This document shows, one piece after another, positions 35,536 to 45,031 of a stretch of 64,000 nucleotides of DNA (the stretch's first letter is position 1; every line of letters begins with the position of its first letter). The translations under genes were made by a program, and so were the position numbers. The notes beneath the pieces were generated by a model. It was not told the origin of the DNA and made no database searches. It saw nothing but the letters and a program-made list of their open reading frames with translations. The stretch is from assembly GCF_001425785.1 (NCBI RefSeq), contig NZ_LMDI01000034.1, positions 92,663 to 156,662 on the forward strand, written 5' to 3'. Source of the DNA: Rhizobacter sp. Root1221. GTDB taxonomy: Bacteria > Pseudomonadota > Gammaproteobacteria > Burkholderiales > Burkholderiaceae_C.

Positions 35536-36411
35536 ATGCATGCGATTCCTGACAGCCTGTGCTACCTGAACGGTGAGTACGGGGCCCTGCGTGACACCAA
35601 GGTCTCGGTCCTCGACCGCGGCTTCCTGTTCGGCGACGGCATCTACGAGGTGCTGCCGGTCTACAACCGGCGCATCTTCCGCTTCGACGAACACATGGCC
35701 CGCCTGTCGCGGGGGCTCGGCAAGGTCCGCATCCCGAACCCGCTGGAACCGGCCCAATGGCTCGCCACTGCCCGGCGGCTGATCGAGGCGCAGGCTGCGG
35801 ACGACCAGTTGCTGTACCTGCAGGTCACCCGGGGCGTGGCCCCCCGCGAACACGCGATGCCGGCCGACGTGGAACCCACCGTCTTCATGATGGTCAACCC
35901 CATGAAGGCCCCCACGCCCGACCAGCGGCGCCAGGGGGTGGCCTGTGTCACCGCTCGCGACTTCCGCTGGGAGCGGGGTGACCTCAAGTCCATCTCGCTG
36001 CTGGGCAACGTGCTGGCACGGCAGATGTCGGCCGACCACGGTGCCACCGAAACCATCCTGTTCCGCGACGGGTTCCTCACCGAGGCGTCCGGCAGCAACG
36101 TGTGGATTGCCTCGGAGGGCGCACTGCTGGGCCCGCCGAAGAGCGAACACCTGCTCGAAGGCATCCGCTACGACCTGCTGCGCGAGCTGTGCGAGGAGGT
36201 GGGCATCGCCTACAACCTGCGCCCCATCTCGGAGGCCGAGGTGCTGGCCGCCGACGAGGTGATGCTCAGTGCCACCAGCAAGGAACTGCTGCCCGTCACG
36301 CGCATCGACGGTGAACTGGTGGGCCACGGTGCGCTGCGCGGCAAGCCGGGGCCGGTGTATGGCCGGCTGTACGAGGCCTACCAGAAGGCCAAGCTCGCGC
36401 AGTCCATCTGA
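35536..36411 (+). CDS. dat: D-amino acid aminotransferase (class IV)
   Basis: 291 residues of the branched-chain/D-alanine transaminase fold. The PLP lysine is in GDLKSISLLGNVLARQ, and the N-terminal YLNGEYGALRDTKVSVLDRGFLFGDGIYE region (in pieces NGEYG and DRGFLFGDGIYE) fits D-alanine aminotransferase. EASGSNVWI and SATSKELLPVTRIDG are family blocks. It supplies D-alanine or D-glutamate for the cell wall, consistent with dacC upstream. Confidence 0.9.
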   Translation: MHAIPDSLCYLNGEYGALRDTKVSVLDRGFLFGDGIYEVLPVYNRRIFRFDEHMARLSRGLGKVRIPNPLEPAQWLATARRLIEAQAADDQLLYLQVTRGVAPREHAMPADVEPTVFMMVNPMKAPTPDQRRQGVACVTARDFRWERGDLKSISLLGNVLARQMSADHGATETILFRDGFLTEASGSNVWIASEGALLGPPKSEHLLEGIRYDLLRELCEEVGIAYNLRPISEAEVLAADEVMLSATSKELLPVTRIDGELVGHGALRGKPGPVYGRLYEAYQKAKLAQSI

Positions 36412-36445
36412 TTGAAACCGGGGGCGGCGCCCCCATGTGCCCTGG

Positions 36446-36733
36446 ATGAGTTCTCCGATGCAAGACATTCCGCCCGAGCAATCGCTCATCGAGTACCCGT
36501 CCCGGTTCCCCATCAAGGTGATGGGCCTGAACGTGGACGGTTACGTCAACGCCATCACGCAGATCGCCGAGCGGTTCGACCCCACGTTCGATGCCAGCAC
36601 CGTGGAGCTGCGGCCCAGTTCGGGCAACAAGTACCTTGGTGTCACCATCACCATCACGGCCACCAGCCGCGAACAGCTCGACGAGTTGTACCGCACGCTG
36701 ACCACGCATCCCCTCGTGCGCACCGTCCTTTGA
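36446..36733 (+). CDS. ybeD: YbeD-family (DUF493) protein
   Basis: 95 residues with the DUF493 pattern: IEYPSRFPIKVMG, then GNKYLGVTITITATSREQLDELYRTLTTHPLVRTVL-type sequence to the end (ACT-like fold). Often located between dacA/dacC-type genes and lipB in proteobacteria, but here lipB is 7.6 kb downstream. Start uncertain: ATG at 36446 is preferred over the GTG at 36437. Function is unknown; a regulatory link to lipoate attachment has been proposed from context. Confidence 0.9.
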   Translation: MSSPMQDIPPEQSLIEYPSRFPIKVMGLNVDGYVNAITQIAERFDPTFDASTVELRPSSGNKYLGVTITITATSREQLDELYRTLTTHPLVRTVL

Positions 36734-36749
36734 CGGAACTGCATCGACA

Positions 36750-37859
36750 CTAGAGGTCGAACGCACGCTCGGTGAACCACGCCAGCGCGAGCAGCGCGGC
36801 GGCGAGGGATCCGGCGGGCAGCAGCCCGCGGCGGTAGAACAGCGTGTGGCGCAGCCCCCAGACGGCCGGCAGGAACAGGGCCACGATCGCGAGCTGCCCC
36901 GCCTCGACGCCGAGGTTGAAGGCCAGCAACGAGGCCGCGAGCGAACCGTCGGCCAGGCCGATGGCCTTCAACGCGCCGGCAAAACCGAAGCCGTGCACCA
37001 GGCCGAACACGAACGTGATCTTCCAGCGGCCATCCCGCACCACCGGCACCAGGTTGTTCGCGGCCGCCAGCACCACGCTGGCCGCGATCAGTGATTCAAC
37101 CCAGCGCGACGGCGGGTCGACCACCCCGAACACCGCGAGGCCGAGGGTGATCGAATGGGCCGCCGTGAACGCGGTCACCACCTTCAGCACGTCGAGCACC
37201 ACCGGCCGCCAGGCGCGTGCCGCCGTCCAGCCCGGGGGCGTGCGCACGAGCACCGCGGGCAGCAGCAGCGTCAGCAGGAACAGCACGTGGTCGGCGCCGA
37301 TCAGGATGTGGTGGACGCCTTCCAGGAACAGGCTCATCGGCCAGCCGGAGGGCGTACCCGCGTCGGCCAGCACGCGCCGGCCGGCACCTGGCACCAGCAC
37401 CTGGTGGCCATCTTGCCCGTCGAGTTGCCAGCGCACGATGCCGCGGTGCATGAGGTCGGTGGAGGCAAACAGCCGGTAGTCGGCTTCGAGCCGGTGCACG
37501 GCACCCGGGCAGCGCCACGTGCGGGTCAGCACCGCGTAGCGGCCGCCGCCGTGCTCGTCGAGGGCCGGGGTGCCGGCAGCCTCGGCGCCACACATGCGGC
37601 CGTCGGCCGTGAGCGTCAGGCCTTCCGCCGCGAGCCTGTCGATGTCGGCCCACCGTGACAGCACCTCGTGCCATTGCAGCAGGCCGTCGTTGTCGGTGTC
37701 GAGTGCGAGGTCGCGCTCGAGGTCGCGCAGCGCGACGTCCATCCGTTGTGTGACGGTGTCCCCCGACACGGTGAGCCACACGTAGGCGTCGCTCGCCTGG
37801 TGCGACACCGCGAGGCCGGGCAGCAGCAATGCGGCCGCCAACAGCAGGCGGGCGATCAT
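36750..37859 (-). CDS. HupE/UreJ-type membrane protein with EF-hand-like N-terminal domain
   Basis: 369 residues. After a signal peptide (LPGLAVSHQASD) comes a periplasmic domain of about 165 residues with an EF-hand-like loop, DTDNDGLLQWHEV (residues about 53-65). The C-terminal half has six or seven membrane helices with the HupE/UreJ_2 features EGVHHILIGADHVLFLL, FTAAHSITL and VFGLVHGFGFAGAL. These histidine-rich helices suggest metal transport; members are linked to nickel, but no hydrogenase or urease genes are here. Its ATG overlaps the upstream gene's stop by 4 nt. Last gene of the DUF4331 gene set. Confidence 0.8.
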   Translation of the reverse strand: MIARLLLAAALLLPGLAVSHQASDAYVWLTVSGDTVTQRMDVALRDLERDLALDTDNDGLLQWHEVLSRWADIDRLAAEGLTLTADGRMCGAEAAGTPALDEHGGGRYAVLTRTWRCPGAVHRLEADYRLFASTDLMHRGIVRWQLDGQDGHQVLVPGAGRRVLADAGTPSGWPMSLFLEGVHHILIGADHVLFLLTLLLPAVLVRTPPGWTAARAWRPVVLDVLKVVTAFTAAHSITLGLAVFGVVDPPSRWVESLIAASVVLAAANNLVPVVRDGRWKITFVFGLVHGFGFAGALKAIGLADGSLAASLLAFNLGVEAGQLAIVALFLPAVWGLRHTLFYRRGLLPAGSLAAALLALAWFTERAFDL

Positions 37860-39028
37860 GGCTGCCTCCGCGCGGCGTCGAGCCGCACGTCCCGGTACCC
37901 GGTGGCCGACACGAACCGCCACACCGGCGCGGCGGCCGCGGGTTGGCCTGCCGCCGCCGCCGCCCGCACCAGCAGCAGCGCGTCGGCCGGTTCCTTCTGC
38001 ACGGCCCAGTTCGCCACCGCGAGAGGCAGCGCGGCGGGGGCGTCGCCGCGCACGTCCAGTTCGAAGCGGGCCTGCTCGCGTTGGTGGGTGGTCTCCTCGC
38101 GCACCTGGGCGGCCCGGAACCGCTCGGCCAGCGTGCGGGCCGCCGTGTTGGCCCGCGGGTCACCGGCGCGGCGCCACGCGATGGCCAGCCGCAGCAGCAA
38201 CGCGTCGGCATCCTCGCGGCCGGCCAGCAGCGTGGCCACGTCGGCCGCACGATCGTGGGCGAGCAGCCAGTCGGCCAGCGCGGCCTGGGTGTAGACGTCG
38301 GGGTCCGCGCCCAGGGCCGTTCGGTACAGCGCGCCGGCCGACGAGTCTCCCGTGCGTTCGGCCAGTTCGGCGCGCACGAGGTTCACCCATCGGCGGGTGG
38401 TGTCATCGGCGGTGTCCCGTGCCACCGCGGCGAGCTGGGTGGCTGCGGCCACGGGGTCACCGCGCAGGCTCGCGAGTTCGGCGCGGCACACACGCGCATG
38501 GTGGACGAGCGCCGGCGCGAGGCGCGGCAGCTGGCCGCACGCCGCACCGGCTTCCGCCCAGCGGCCGGTCACCTGCAACACCGTGGTGCGCGTGAGCGCC
38601 GCCTGCGCACGCACGTCCATCGGGATGCCGGGCGCGGCCACCAGCGTGTCGAGGTCGCGCAACGCCACGTCGAAGCGGTGCTGGCCCTGCAGCACCATGG
38701 CCCGCAGCAGGCGCGCCGCGGGCGGTGGGTCGGGCAACGGCCACCACGGGGCCAGCGCGGCCTGGGCCTCGCCCAGCTCGCGCGGGTCACCCGAGCGGCG
38801 GGCCCGTTGCAGCGCGGCGCGGGCGGCCGACACGGCCACCGGCAGGTTCGCGGGCTGGGCGATCCGTTGGCTCCGCAATGCGCGCTGGACCGCACGTTCG
38901 GCAGGAAGCAGGAGGCGGGACGGCAGGCGTTCAACCACCTCGGTGTCGCCGGCCGGCACGAACGGCGCGGCCGCCGCGAGGGTGGATGCGAGCGCGCAGG
39001 CGAATGCGGCCAGGGCGTGGGGGCGCAT
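37856..39028 (-). CDS. Exported TPR-like helical repeat protein, function unknown
   Basis: 390 residues with a signal peptide (LASTLAAAAPF). The body is Ala/Arg-rich and almost wholly helical, with TPR-like pairs such as LLRAMVLQGQHRFDVALRDLDTLV (in pieces) and ADWLLAHDRAADVATLLAGRED. No catalytic motif is visible. It lies between the small lipoprotein and the HupE-like protein, overlapping the latter by 4 nt, so it probably acts with them in the cell envelope. I do not recognise a characterised homologue. Confidence 0.75.
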   Translation of the reverse strand: MRPHALAAFACALASTLAAAAPFVPAGDTEVVERLPSRLLLPAERAVQRALRSQRIAQPANLPVAVSAARAALQRARRSGDPRELGEAQAALAPWWPLPDPPPAARLLRAMVLQGQHRFDVALRDLDTLVAAPGIPMDVRAQAALTRTTVLQVTGRWAEAGAACGQLPRLAPALVHHARVCRAELASLRGDPVAAATQLAAVARDTADDTTRRWVNLVRAELAERTGDSSAGALYRTALGADPDVYTQAALADWLLAHDRAADVATLLAGREDADALLLRLAIAWRRAGDPRANTAARTLAERFRAAQVREETTHQREQARFELDVRGDAPAALPLAVANWAVQKEPADALLLVRAAAAAGQPAAAAPVWRFVSATGYRDVRLDAARRQP

Positions 39029-39088
39029 GGCAGGCTCCTCGAAAAGGTTGCGTTCCGGGGCGCATGGCCCCGGAGGGAGGGAGGTCGG

Positions 39089-39328
39089 TCAGTCGAAGTC
39101 GACCGGGTCCGCGGTGTCGCTGGTGGGTGGCGCATCGGCCATCGCGAGGCTCAACGCGTCGGCGGCGTCGTCCACCGCGCGCACCATCGCCTGCGTGTAG
39201 GCCACGTAGGCATCGGACGAGCGGGTGGCGGACGCTGGCACTTCGGTGTCGGCAACCACCGGGTCGGATCCGCCACCACCGCACGCGGACAGCAAGGCCA
39301 CAAGGGCCAGGGGCAGCATGTGCTTCAT
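39089..39328 (-). CDS. Small lipoprotein, function unknown
   Basis: 79 residues. The signal peptide ends in a lipobox LLSAC (Cys at 16), followed by GGGGSD, an acidic/Ala-rich helical middle (YTQAMVRAVDDAADALSLAM) and the acidic tail TADPVDFD. It sits between the DUF4331 and TPR-like genes on the same strand (10 and 60 nt gaps). Too short for a domain call; its conserved position would be the main argument for a joint function. Confidence 0.72.
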   Translation of the reverse strand: MKHMLPLALVALLSACGGGGSDPVVADTEVPASATRSSDAYVAYTQAMVRAVDDAADALSLAMADAPPTSDTADPVDFD

Positions 39329-39338
39329 GGTGCGCTCC

Positions 39339-40877
39339 TCACTTCGTGCCGCCGACCGGCGTCGCGAGGTACGGGAACCCGGCGAGCAGCGGCACCACGG
39401 CCTGGTCCACCGCGTCGTGCAGCTTGAACGCCGTCTCCTTCAGCGGCACGGCCGAGGGCTTGCAGGCCGCGCCGAACTCGAGCGCATCGGTGTCTCCGTT
39501 GGCCATGCACAGTCCACCCATCACCGCCACGAGCGAGATGTCGACCACGTCGTCCTTCGGGCGGCGGCCGTTCGGGAACCCGGCGTTGTCGTTGCCGCCG
39601 GCCAGCAGGTTGCCCACCACGCCCAGCCGGTTCTGCTGCGCAAAGGCCACCGGGGCGATCGCGGTGTTGAGTCGGAGCATCTCGGAGGCCACCACCCGGG
39701 CTGGTTGGTTGACGCCCTTGATGCCGGTCAGGAACGTGGTGACGAGGTCCGTGCGCGGGTAGTTCGTGGGGGCGGCGTTGGGCAGCGCGAGCGCGATCTC
39801 GATGAGTTTCGGCAACGTCGGGTTGGTCACGTACGTGGCGAACTGGGCATCGTCCTTCGGCTTCGAGCCGTTGAAGCGGTCCTTGTCCCTCAACCCGATC
39901 AGCACCTCGTTGACGAGGGGCATGCCGAGGCGCGACACCTGTGTCCACGCGCCCCCGGTCTTTTCGGTGGCCTGGTGGCCCGGCTTCGGCGTGGGGTCGA
40001 GCAGGCGTGCCTGGCGCAGGCTCGCGGTGGTCCAGCCGCCGATGACCGGCTCCCCCTGGGCCACGAGGCACGACGTGGGCACCTCGAGCGCGAGCGTCGT
40101 GATGTTCTTGTCGTCGATCGTGTTGGGCACCGCGCCGATCAGCGTCGGGTCGGTGATGGTGGCCACCGGGGCGTTGACCAGGTCGAAGATGGTGCCGAGG
40201 TTGACCGCGAACGGGTCCTTGCGCTGCCCCACGAACACCTTGCCCGGTGTGCCACAGCCCGGGATGTTGACGGCGTGGACGTGTCTGGCGGCATACGCCG
40301 GGTAGTCCGGGATCGTCTTCACCCCGATGTTGTCGACCGGCTTGTCGAACGTGGTGGCACCGTTGGCCGCGTTGCTCAGGAGCGCCACGTTGCCGCGGCG
40401 GCGGTCGCCTCGCATGATCCCCACCGTGAAGGTTTCGGCGATGTTCAGGTTGGCATCCTTCACGCCCGAGACCGCGCCCGCCTGCACGAGCGGGATCGCG
40501 ACGTTGCGGTCACCCACCGGCAGCGCCACGCCATGGCCATTGGCGGCCAGCGTGTTCCTGAAGCGGAACTGGAAGGTGATGTCTTCCTGGCCGTCGCCGG
40601 TGTTGTCGATGTGGATCTCGTACAGCGCGTTGGGGTCCATCGCGAAGTAGTTCGGTCCGCCGTAGGCGTCCTGCAGCGGCTGGTAGTTCGCGATCAGCGT
40701 GACGTAGCCGGTGCGGTTCGCCTCGTAGCTGCGGAACATGTAGAAGTCGGTGGCATCGACCTTGGGTGACGTGGTGATGAACGGCGCCTCGCGGTGGCTG
40801 GACGCGTGGACCACCCCGCAGACTGACAACGCCGCGGCCGCCGCGAGCGGGGCCGCGCGGAAAAGTGATGAGGTCAT
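39339..40877 (-). CDS. DUF4331-family exported protein
   Basis: 512 residues with a signal peptide cut near VVHA-SSHREAP. The SSHREAPFI start of the mature protein and KVDATDFYMFRSYE are hallmarks of DUF4331. The rest is rich in beta strands (ITFQFRFRNTL, DNIGVKTIPDY, NAGFPNGRRPKDDVVDISL) with short conserved Asn/Asp loops. Function is unknown for the family. First gene of the four-gene set with lipoprotein, TPR-like and HupE-like genes. Cys pairs (IPGCGTPG, PTSCLV, GGLCMANG, GAACKP) may form disulfides. Confidence 0.88.
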   Translation of the reverse strand: MTSSLFRAAPLAAAAALSVCGVVHASSHREAPFITTSPKVDATDFYMFRSYEANRTGYVTLIANYQPLQDAYGGPNYFAMDPNALYEIHIDNTGDGQEDITFQFRFRNTLAANGHGVALPVGDRNVAIPLVQAGAVSGVKDANLNIAETFTVGIMRGDRRRGNVALLSNAANGATTFDKPVDNIGVKTIPDYPAYAARHVHAVNIPGCGTPGKVFVGQRKDPFAVNLGTIFDLVNAPVATITDPTLIGAVPNTIDDKNITTLALEVPTSCLVAQGEPVIGGWTTASLRQARLLDPTPKPGHQATEKTGGAWTQVSRLGMPLVNEVLIGLRDKDRFNGSKPKDDAQFATYVTNPTLPKLIEIALALPNAAPTNYPRTDLVTTFLTGIKGVNQPARVVASEMLRLNTAIAPVAFAQQNRLGVVGNLLAGGNDNAGFPNGRRPKDDVVDISLVAVMGGLCMANGDTDALEFGAACKPSAVPLKETAFKLHDAVDQAVVPLLAGFPYLATPVGGTK

Positions 40878-40967
40878 GGGAACTCCTGGCTGGTGATGGG
40901 CGTCGGCCTGTGCCGACCTCCATCCCCTACGCAGGTGGTTCGCGGGTGGATGCGCCTGTTTCAACCA

Positions 40968-41891
40968 TCACAGCAAGGTCACGCCACCCAGCGTGCGCAG
41001 CGAGGTCTCGCGCATCACGCGCACGAAGTCAGCCACGTACGCCAACCCGGCGAGCCGGGCCGGGGTGGCGGCGTACAGCCGGCCGGTGAGGCCCTCGGCG
41101 CCGATGCGCTGGCTCGCCACGTAGCCGCGGTCGAGGTACCCCTTGACCGCCCACAGCGGCAGCGCCGCGAACCCGCGCTGGCTCGCCACGAGTTGCAGCA
41201 TGGCCACCGTCAGCTCGCTCGTGCGGCGCGGCGGGGTCACGCCGGCCGGTTGCAGCACGCGGCGCACGAGGTCGAGCATCTCGTCGGGCACCGGGTAGGT
41301 GATCAGCGTCTGCTCGGCGAAGTCCTGGGCGTCGAGCCAGGGCTTGCCGAGGAGTGCGTGGCCGTTGGGCAGCAACGCGACGATCTCGAAGCTGAAGAGC
41401 GGGTGGAACGTCACGCCGGCTTCTGCCGAGTCCAGCTCGGACACGATGGCCAGTTCGGCGCGGTCCTGGTGCAGCAGCCCCACGGGGTCGGCCTGGAAGC
41501 CCGACACGATGTCGAGCTCCACCTCGGGCCAGCGCGCACGGAACGCGTCCATCGCCGGCATCAGCCAGTCGAAGCAGGTGTGGCATTCCACCGCGATGCG
41601 CAGCGCACCGGCGGCGCCGGACACCAGGCGGCTCACGTCGCGTTCAGCCTCGTCCACCTGCGGCAGCACCGCATCGGCCAGCCGCAGCAGCCGCTGGCCG
41701 GCCACGGTGAACGCCACCGGGTTCGACTTGCGCTCGAACAGCGGTGTGCCGTAGTGGTCCTCGATCAGCTTGATCTGGTACGACAGCGCCGACTGCGTCA
41801 GGTTCAGCAACTGCGCTGCGCGCGACAGGTTGCCTGCCTCGCGCAGCGCGTGGAAGGTTTTCAGGTGGCGGAGTTCGAGGGGTGAGGCCAT
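40968..41891 (-). CDS. metR: LysR-type activator of methionine synthesis, MetR
   Basis: 307 residues. The N-terminal winged helix (LRHLKTFHALREAGNLSRAAQLLNLTQSALSYQIKLIEDHYG, pieces of which match MetR closely) is followed by the effector domain with GALRIAVECHTCFDWLMP, a MetR trait. It binds homocysteine as coactivator and activates metE. AGGAG lies 7 nt before the ATG. It is divergent from metE with a 16-bp palindrome in between. Confidence 0.93.
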   Translation of the reverse strand: MASPLELRHLKTFHALREAGNLSRAAQLLNLTQSALSYQIKLIEDHYGTPLFERKSNPVAFTVAGQRLLRLADAVLPQVDEAERDVSRLVSGAAGALRIAVECHTCFDWLMPAMDAFRARWPEVELDIVSGFQADPVGLLHQDRAELAIVSELDSAEAGVTFHPLFSFEIVALLPNGHALLGKPWLDAQDFAEQTLITYPVPDEMLDLVRRVLQPAGVTPPRRTSELTVAMLQLVASQRGFAALPLWAVKGYLDRGYVASQRIGAEGLTGRLYAATPARLAGLAYVADFVRVMRETSLRTLGGVTLL

Positions 41892-41926
41892 GAATAAAAC
41901 TCCTGGTGATCCTGAAAAATATCCGT

Positions 41927-41942
41927 TTGATTCATGAATCAA
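41927..41942. promoter_or_regulatory. Perfect 16-bp palindrome between metR and metE (probable MetR site)
   Basis: TTGATTCATGAATCAA is a perfect palindrome 36 nt from the metR start and 41 nt from the metE start. It contains TGAA/TTCA half-sites like the enterobacterial MetR box. TTCATCG repeats at 41961 and 41978 lie nearer to metE. A MetR operator is the natural reading, given the divergent gene pair. Confidence 0.7.
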
Positions 41943-41982
41943 GTCTGTCGATGATAACAATTCATCGATACAGGGATTCATC

Positions 41983-44298
41983 GTGATCAAGATTCATACA
42001 TTGGGCTTCCCGCGCATGGGCGCACAACGCGAGCTGAAGTTCGCGCTCGAACGCCACTGGAAGGGCGAAACCGATGCCGCCACGCTCGAGCAGGTGGGCC
42101 GTGACCTGCGTGCACGCCACTGGGCGCTGCAGCGCGATGCCGGTCTGGACTTCGTCACCGTGGGTGACTTCGCCTACTACGACCACGTGGCCAACCACGT
42201 GCAGCTGTTCGGCTGCGAGCCGGCCCGTTTCGGCTTCGACGGCACCGAACCGGCGCTCGCCCGCTACTTCACGATGGCCCGCGGCGTGGCGTCCGAACAC
42301 GTGCATGGCGACGGCTGCGGCTGCGGCGCGGGCCCCGAGGGCGGCACGCACGCGCTCGAGATGACCAAGTGGTTCGACACGAACTACCACTACCTCGTGC
42401 CCGAGTTCCACCCGGAAACCGCGTTCCGCCTGGCGTCCGCGCGGCTGCTGGACGAGGTGGCCGAGGCCCGGGCGCTGGGCCACACCGTCAAGCCGGTGCT
42501 GCTGGGCCCGCTGAGTTTCCTGTGGCTGGGCAAGGAAAAGGTCGCGGGTTTCGACCGCCTGGACCTGCTCGACACCCTGCTGCCCGTGTACAACGAGTTG
42601 CTCGCCCAACTGGCGGCCGCCGGGGTCGAGTGGGTGCAGGTGGACGAACCCATCCTCGGCCTGGACCTGCCCGGCGCCTGGGCGCTGGCGTTCGAACGCG
42701 CGTACCACGCCCTGAAGACCGCCAAGGTCTCGTTGCTGCTTGCCACCTACTTCTCGCCGCTCGAGGACCACATCAGCCTCGCGTGCAAGCTGCCGGTGGC
42801 GGGCTTGCACGTGGACGCGGTGCGTGCCGGGCGTGAACTGCAGGCCGTGCTCGACTGGCTGCCGGCCCACAAGCAGCTGTCGGTGGGCATCGTCGACGGC
42901 CGCAACATCTGGCGCACCGACCTCGATCGCGCGTTCGACCAGCTGCGCCCGGCCCTCGAACGCCGTGGTGGCAACCTGTGGATCGCCCCGTCGTGCTCGC
43001 TGCTGCACGTGCCGCTGTCGTTGGCGCAGGACCCGTCGCTCGACGCCGAGCTGCGCAGCTGGCTCGCCGGGGCCACCGAAAAGCTGGCCGAACTGAACGT
43101 GATCCGCCACGCGCTGCGTGACGGCGAGGGGGAGGTGCGCAAGGCGCTGTTCGCGGCCCGCGCCGCCGTGGCCGCCCGTGCCCACAGCAGCCGTGTCAAG
43201 AACCCGGCCGTGGCCCAGCGCATCGCCGCGTTGCCCGCCGATGCCGACCGCCGCCCGCAGGCGTTCCCGGAGCGCCAGGCGCTGCAACGCCGCCGCTTCC
43301 AGCTGCCCGACTACCCCACCACCACGATCGGCTCGTTCCCGCAGACCGCCGAGATCCGTGCCGCACGGGCGGCGTTCAAGCGCAAGGCGCTCGACGAGGG
43401 CGCGTACCGTGACGCGATGAAACGCGAGATCGCCCACGCGGTGGCGAAGCAGGAGGAACTCGACATCGACGTGCTCGTGCACGGCGAGGCCGAACGCAAC
43501 GACATGGTCGAGTACTTCGGCGAACAGCTCGAAGGCTTTGCGTTCACCGGCAACGGCTGGGTGCAGTCGTACGGCTCGCGCTGTGTGAAACCGCCGGTGC
43601 TGTTTGGCGACGTGTCGCGCCCGAACGCGATGACGGTCGAATGGACCGCCTACGCCCAGGGCCTCACGAAACGCCCCATGAAGGGCATGCTCACGGGCCC
43701 CATCACGATCCTGCAGTGGTCGTTCGTGCGCGACGACCAGCCCCGCGCCGACACCGCGCTGCAGATCGCCTTGGCCATCCGCGACGAGGTGGTGGACCTG
43801 GAAACCGCCGGCATCGGCATCATCCAGATCGACGAACCGGCCATCCGCGAAGGCCTGCCGTTGCGCCGGGCCCAATGGCAGGCGTACCTCAAGTGGGCGG
43901 CACGGGCGTTCCGCGTGTCCGCGAGCGGCGTGGGGGACGCGACGCAGATCCACACCCACATGTGCTATTCCGAGTTCAACGACATCCTGCCGGAAATCGC
44001 CGCGATGGATGCCGACGTCATCACCATCGAGACGAGCCGGTCCGACATGGAACTGCTGCGCGGGTTCGGTGACTTCAAGTACCCGAACGAGATCGGCCCG
44101 GGTGTCTACGACATCCACTCGCCCCGGGTGCCGTCGGCCGACGAGATGCTGCGCCTGATGAAAAAGGCCGGATCGGTGATCCCGCCCGCCAACCTGTGGG
44201 TGAACCCGGACTGCGGCCTCAAGACCCGCGGCTGGCCGGAGACCGAGGCGGCGCTGCGCAACATGGTGACCGCGGCCAAGCAGCTCCGGGCCGGCTGA
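41983..44298 (+). CDS. metE: Cobalamin-independent methionine synthase
   Basis: Transfers methyl from 5-methyl-THF-polyglutamate to homocysteine. 771 residues from a GTG start with AGGGA upstream. The zinc ligands are in the C-terminal barrel: His/Cys in [11 protein letters not shown] and Cys in [31 protein letters not shown] and [15 protein letters not shown] (in pieces) are intact. Residues about 105-123 form an unusual His/Cys/Gly-rich stretch ([18 protein letters not shown]) before [13 protein letters not shown]. Regulated by the divergent metR. Confidence 0.96.
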   Translation: MIKIHTLGFPRMGAQRELKFALERHWKGETDAATLEQVGRDLRARHWALQRDAGLDFVTVGDFAYYDHVANHVQLFGCEPARFGFDGTEPALARYFTMARGVASEHVHGDGCGCGAGPEGGTHALEMTKWFDTNYHYLVPEFHPETAFRLASARLLDEVAEARALGHTVKPVLLGPLSFLWLGKEKVAGFDRLDLLDTLLPVYNELLAQLAAAGVEWVQVDEPILGLDLPGAWALAFERAYHALKTAKVSLLLATYFSPLEDHISLACKLPVAGLHVDAVRAGRELQAVLDWLPAHKQLSVGIVDGRNIWRTDLDRAFDQLRPALERRGGNLWIAPSCSLLHVPLSLAQDPSLDAELRSWLAGATEKLAELNVIRHALRDGEGEVRKALFAARAAVAARAHSSRVKNPAVAQRIAALPADADRRPQAFPERQALQRRRFQLPDYPTTTIGSFPQTAEIRAARAAFKRKALDEGAYRDAMKREIAHAVAKQEELDIDVLVHGEAERNDMVEYFGEQLEGFAFTGNGWVQSYGSRCVKPPVLFGDVSRPNAMTVEWTAYAQGLTKRPMKGMLTGPITILQWSFVRDDQPRADTALQIALAIRDEVVDLETAGIGIIQIDEPAIREGLPLRRAQWQAYLKWAARAFRVSASGVGDATQIHTHMCYSEFNDILPEIAAMDADVITIETSRSDMELLRGFGDFKYPNEIGPGVYDIHSPRVPSADEMLRLMKKAGSVIPPANLWVNPDCGLKTRGWPETEAALRNMVTAAKQLRAG

Positions 44299-44331
44299 AG
44301 CGCGGGTGTCGCGGGCAGGGGAGAATCGGGG

Positions 44332-45006
44332 ATGCCCGACTCCCTCCCGCTGCTGCGCCACCTCGGCCGCGTCGACTACGCCCCGACGCTCGACGCGATG
44401 CGTACCTTCACCGAGACCCGCACCACCGACACCCCTGACGAGATCTGGTTGTGCGAACACCCGCCGGTCTATACCCAGGGTGTGGCGGGCCTGCCCAGCC
44501 ACGTGCTGGACGCCGCCGGCATCCCGGTGGTGCAGACCAACCGGGGCGGGCAGGTGACCTACCACGGCCCGGGGCAAGTGGTCGCTTACCCCCTGATCGA
44601 CCTGCGCCGGCTGGGTATCTTCGTCAAGGAGTATGTGTACCGGCTGGAGCAGGCGGTGCTCAAGACGCTCGAGACGCTCGACATCACCGGCCACCGGGTG
44701 CCCGGCGCCCCGGGCATCTACGTGAACCTCGCCGACCCAGCCGGCCACGCCGCGCTCAGCTGGCCCCGGCCCGACACCTTCGCCGGCCTCGGCAAGGTGG
44801 CCGCGCTGGGCATCAAGGTGAGCCGGCACTGCACTTACCACGGGGTGGCACTCAATGTCGACATGGACCTGAAGCCCTTTTCGGGCATCAACCCGTGCGG
44901 TTACGCCGCCCTGCAAACGGTCGACTTGGCTACACTGGGCGTCCGCACCGACTGGCCGACCGTTGCACAACGATTGGGCGACCGTCTCGTGTCTCACCTG
45001 AGCTGA
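44332..45006 (+). CDS. lipB: Octanoyl-[ACP]:protein N-octanoyltransferase
   Basis: Transfers octanoyl from ACP to lipoyl domains, the first step of lipoate cofactor assembly. 224 residues. The signature [12 protein letters not shown] and the acyl-intermediate cysteine in SGINPCGY with the lysine in [14 protein letters not shown] are present. lipA follows 25 nt downstream. Upstream is metE rather than ybeD, which in many relatives directly precedes lipB. Confidence 0.95.
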   Translation: MPDSLPLLRHLGRVDYAPTLDAMRTFTETRTTDTPDEIWLCEHPPVYTQGVAGLPSHVLDAAGIPVVQTNRGGQVTYHGPGQVVAYPLIDLRRLGIFVKEYVYRLEQAVLKTLETLDITGHRVPGAPGIYVNLADPAGHAALSWPRPDTFAGLGKVAALGIKVSRHCTYHGVALNVDMDLKPFSGINPCGYAALQTVDLATLGVRTDWPTVAQRLGDRLVSHLS

Positions 45007-45031
45007 ACGGCTCCATCCCGAAGCTTCATCG

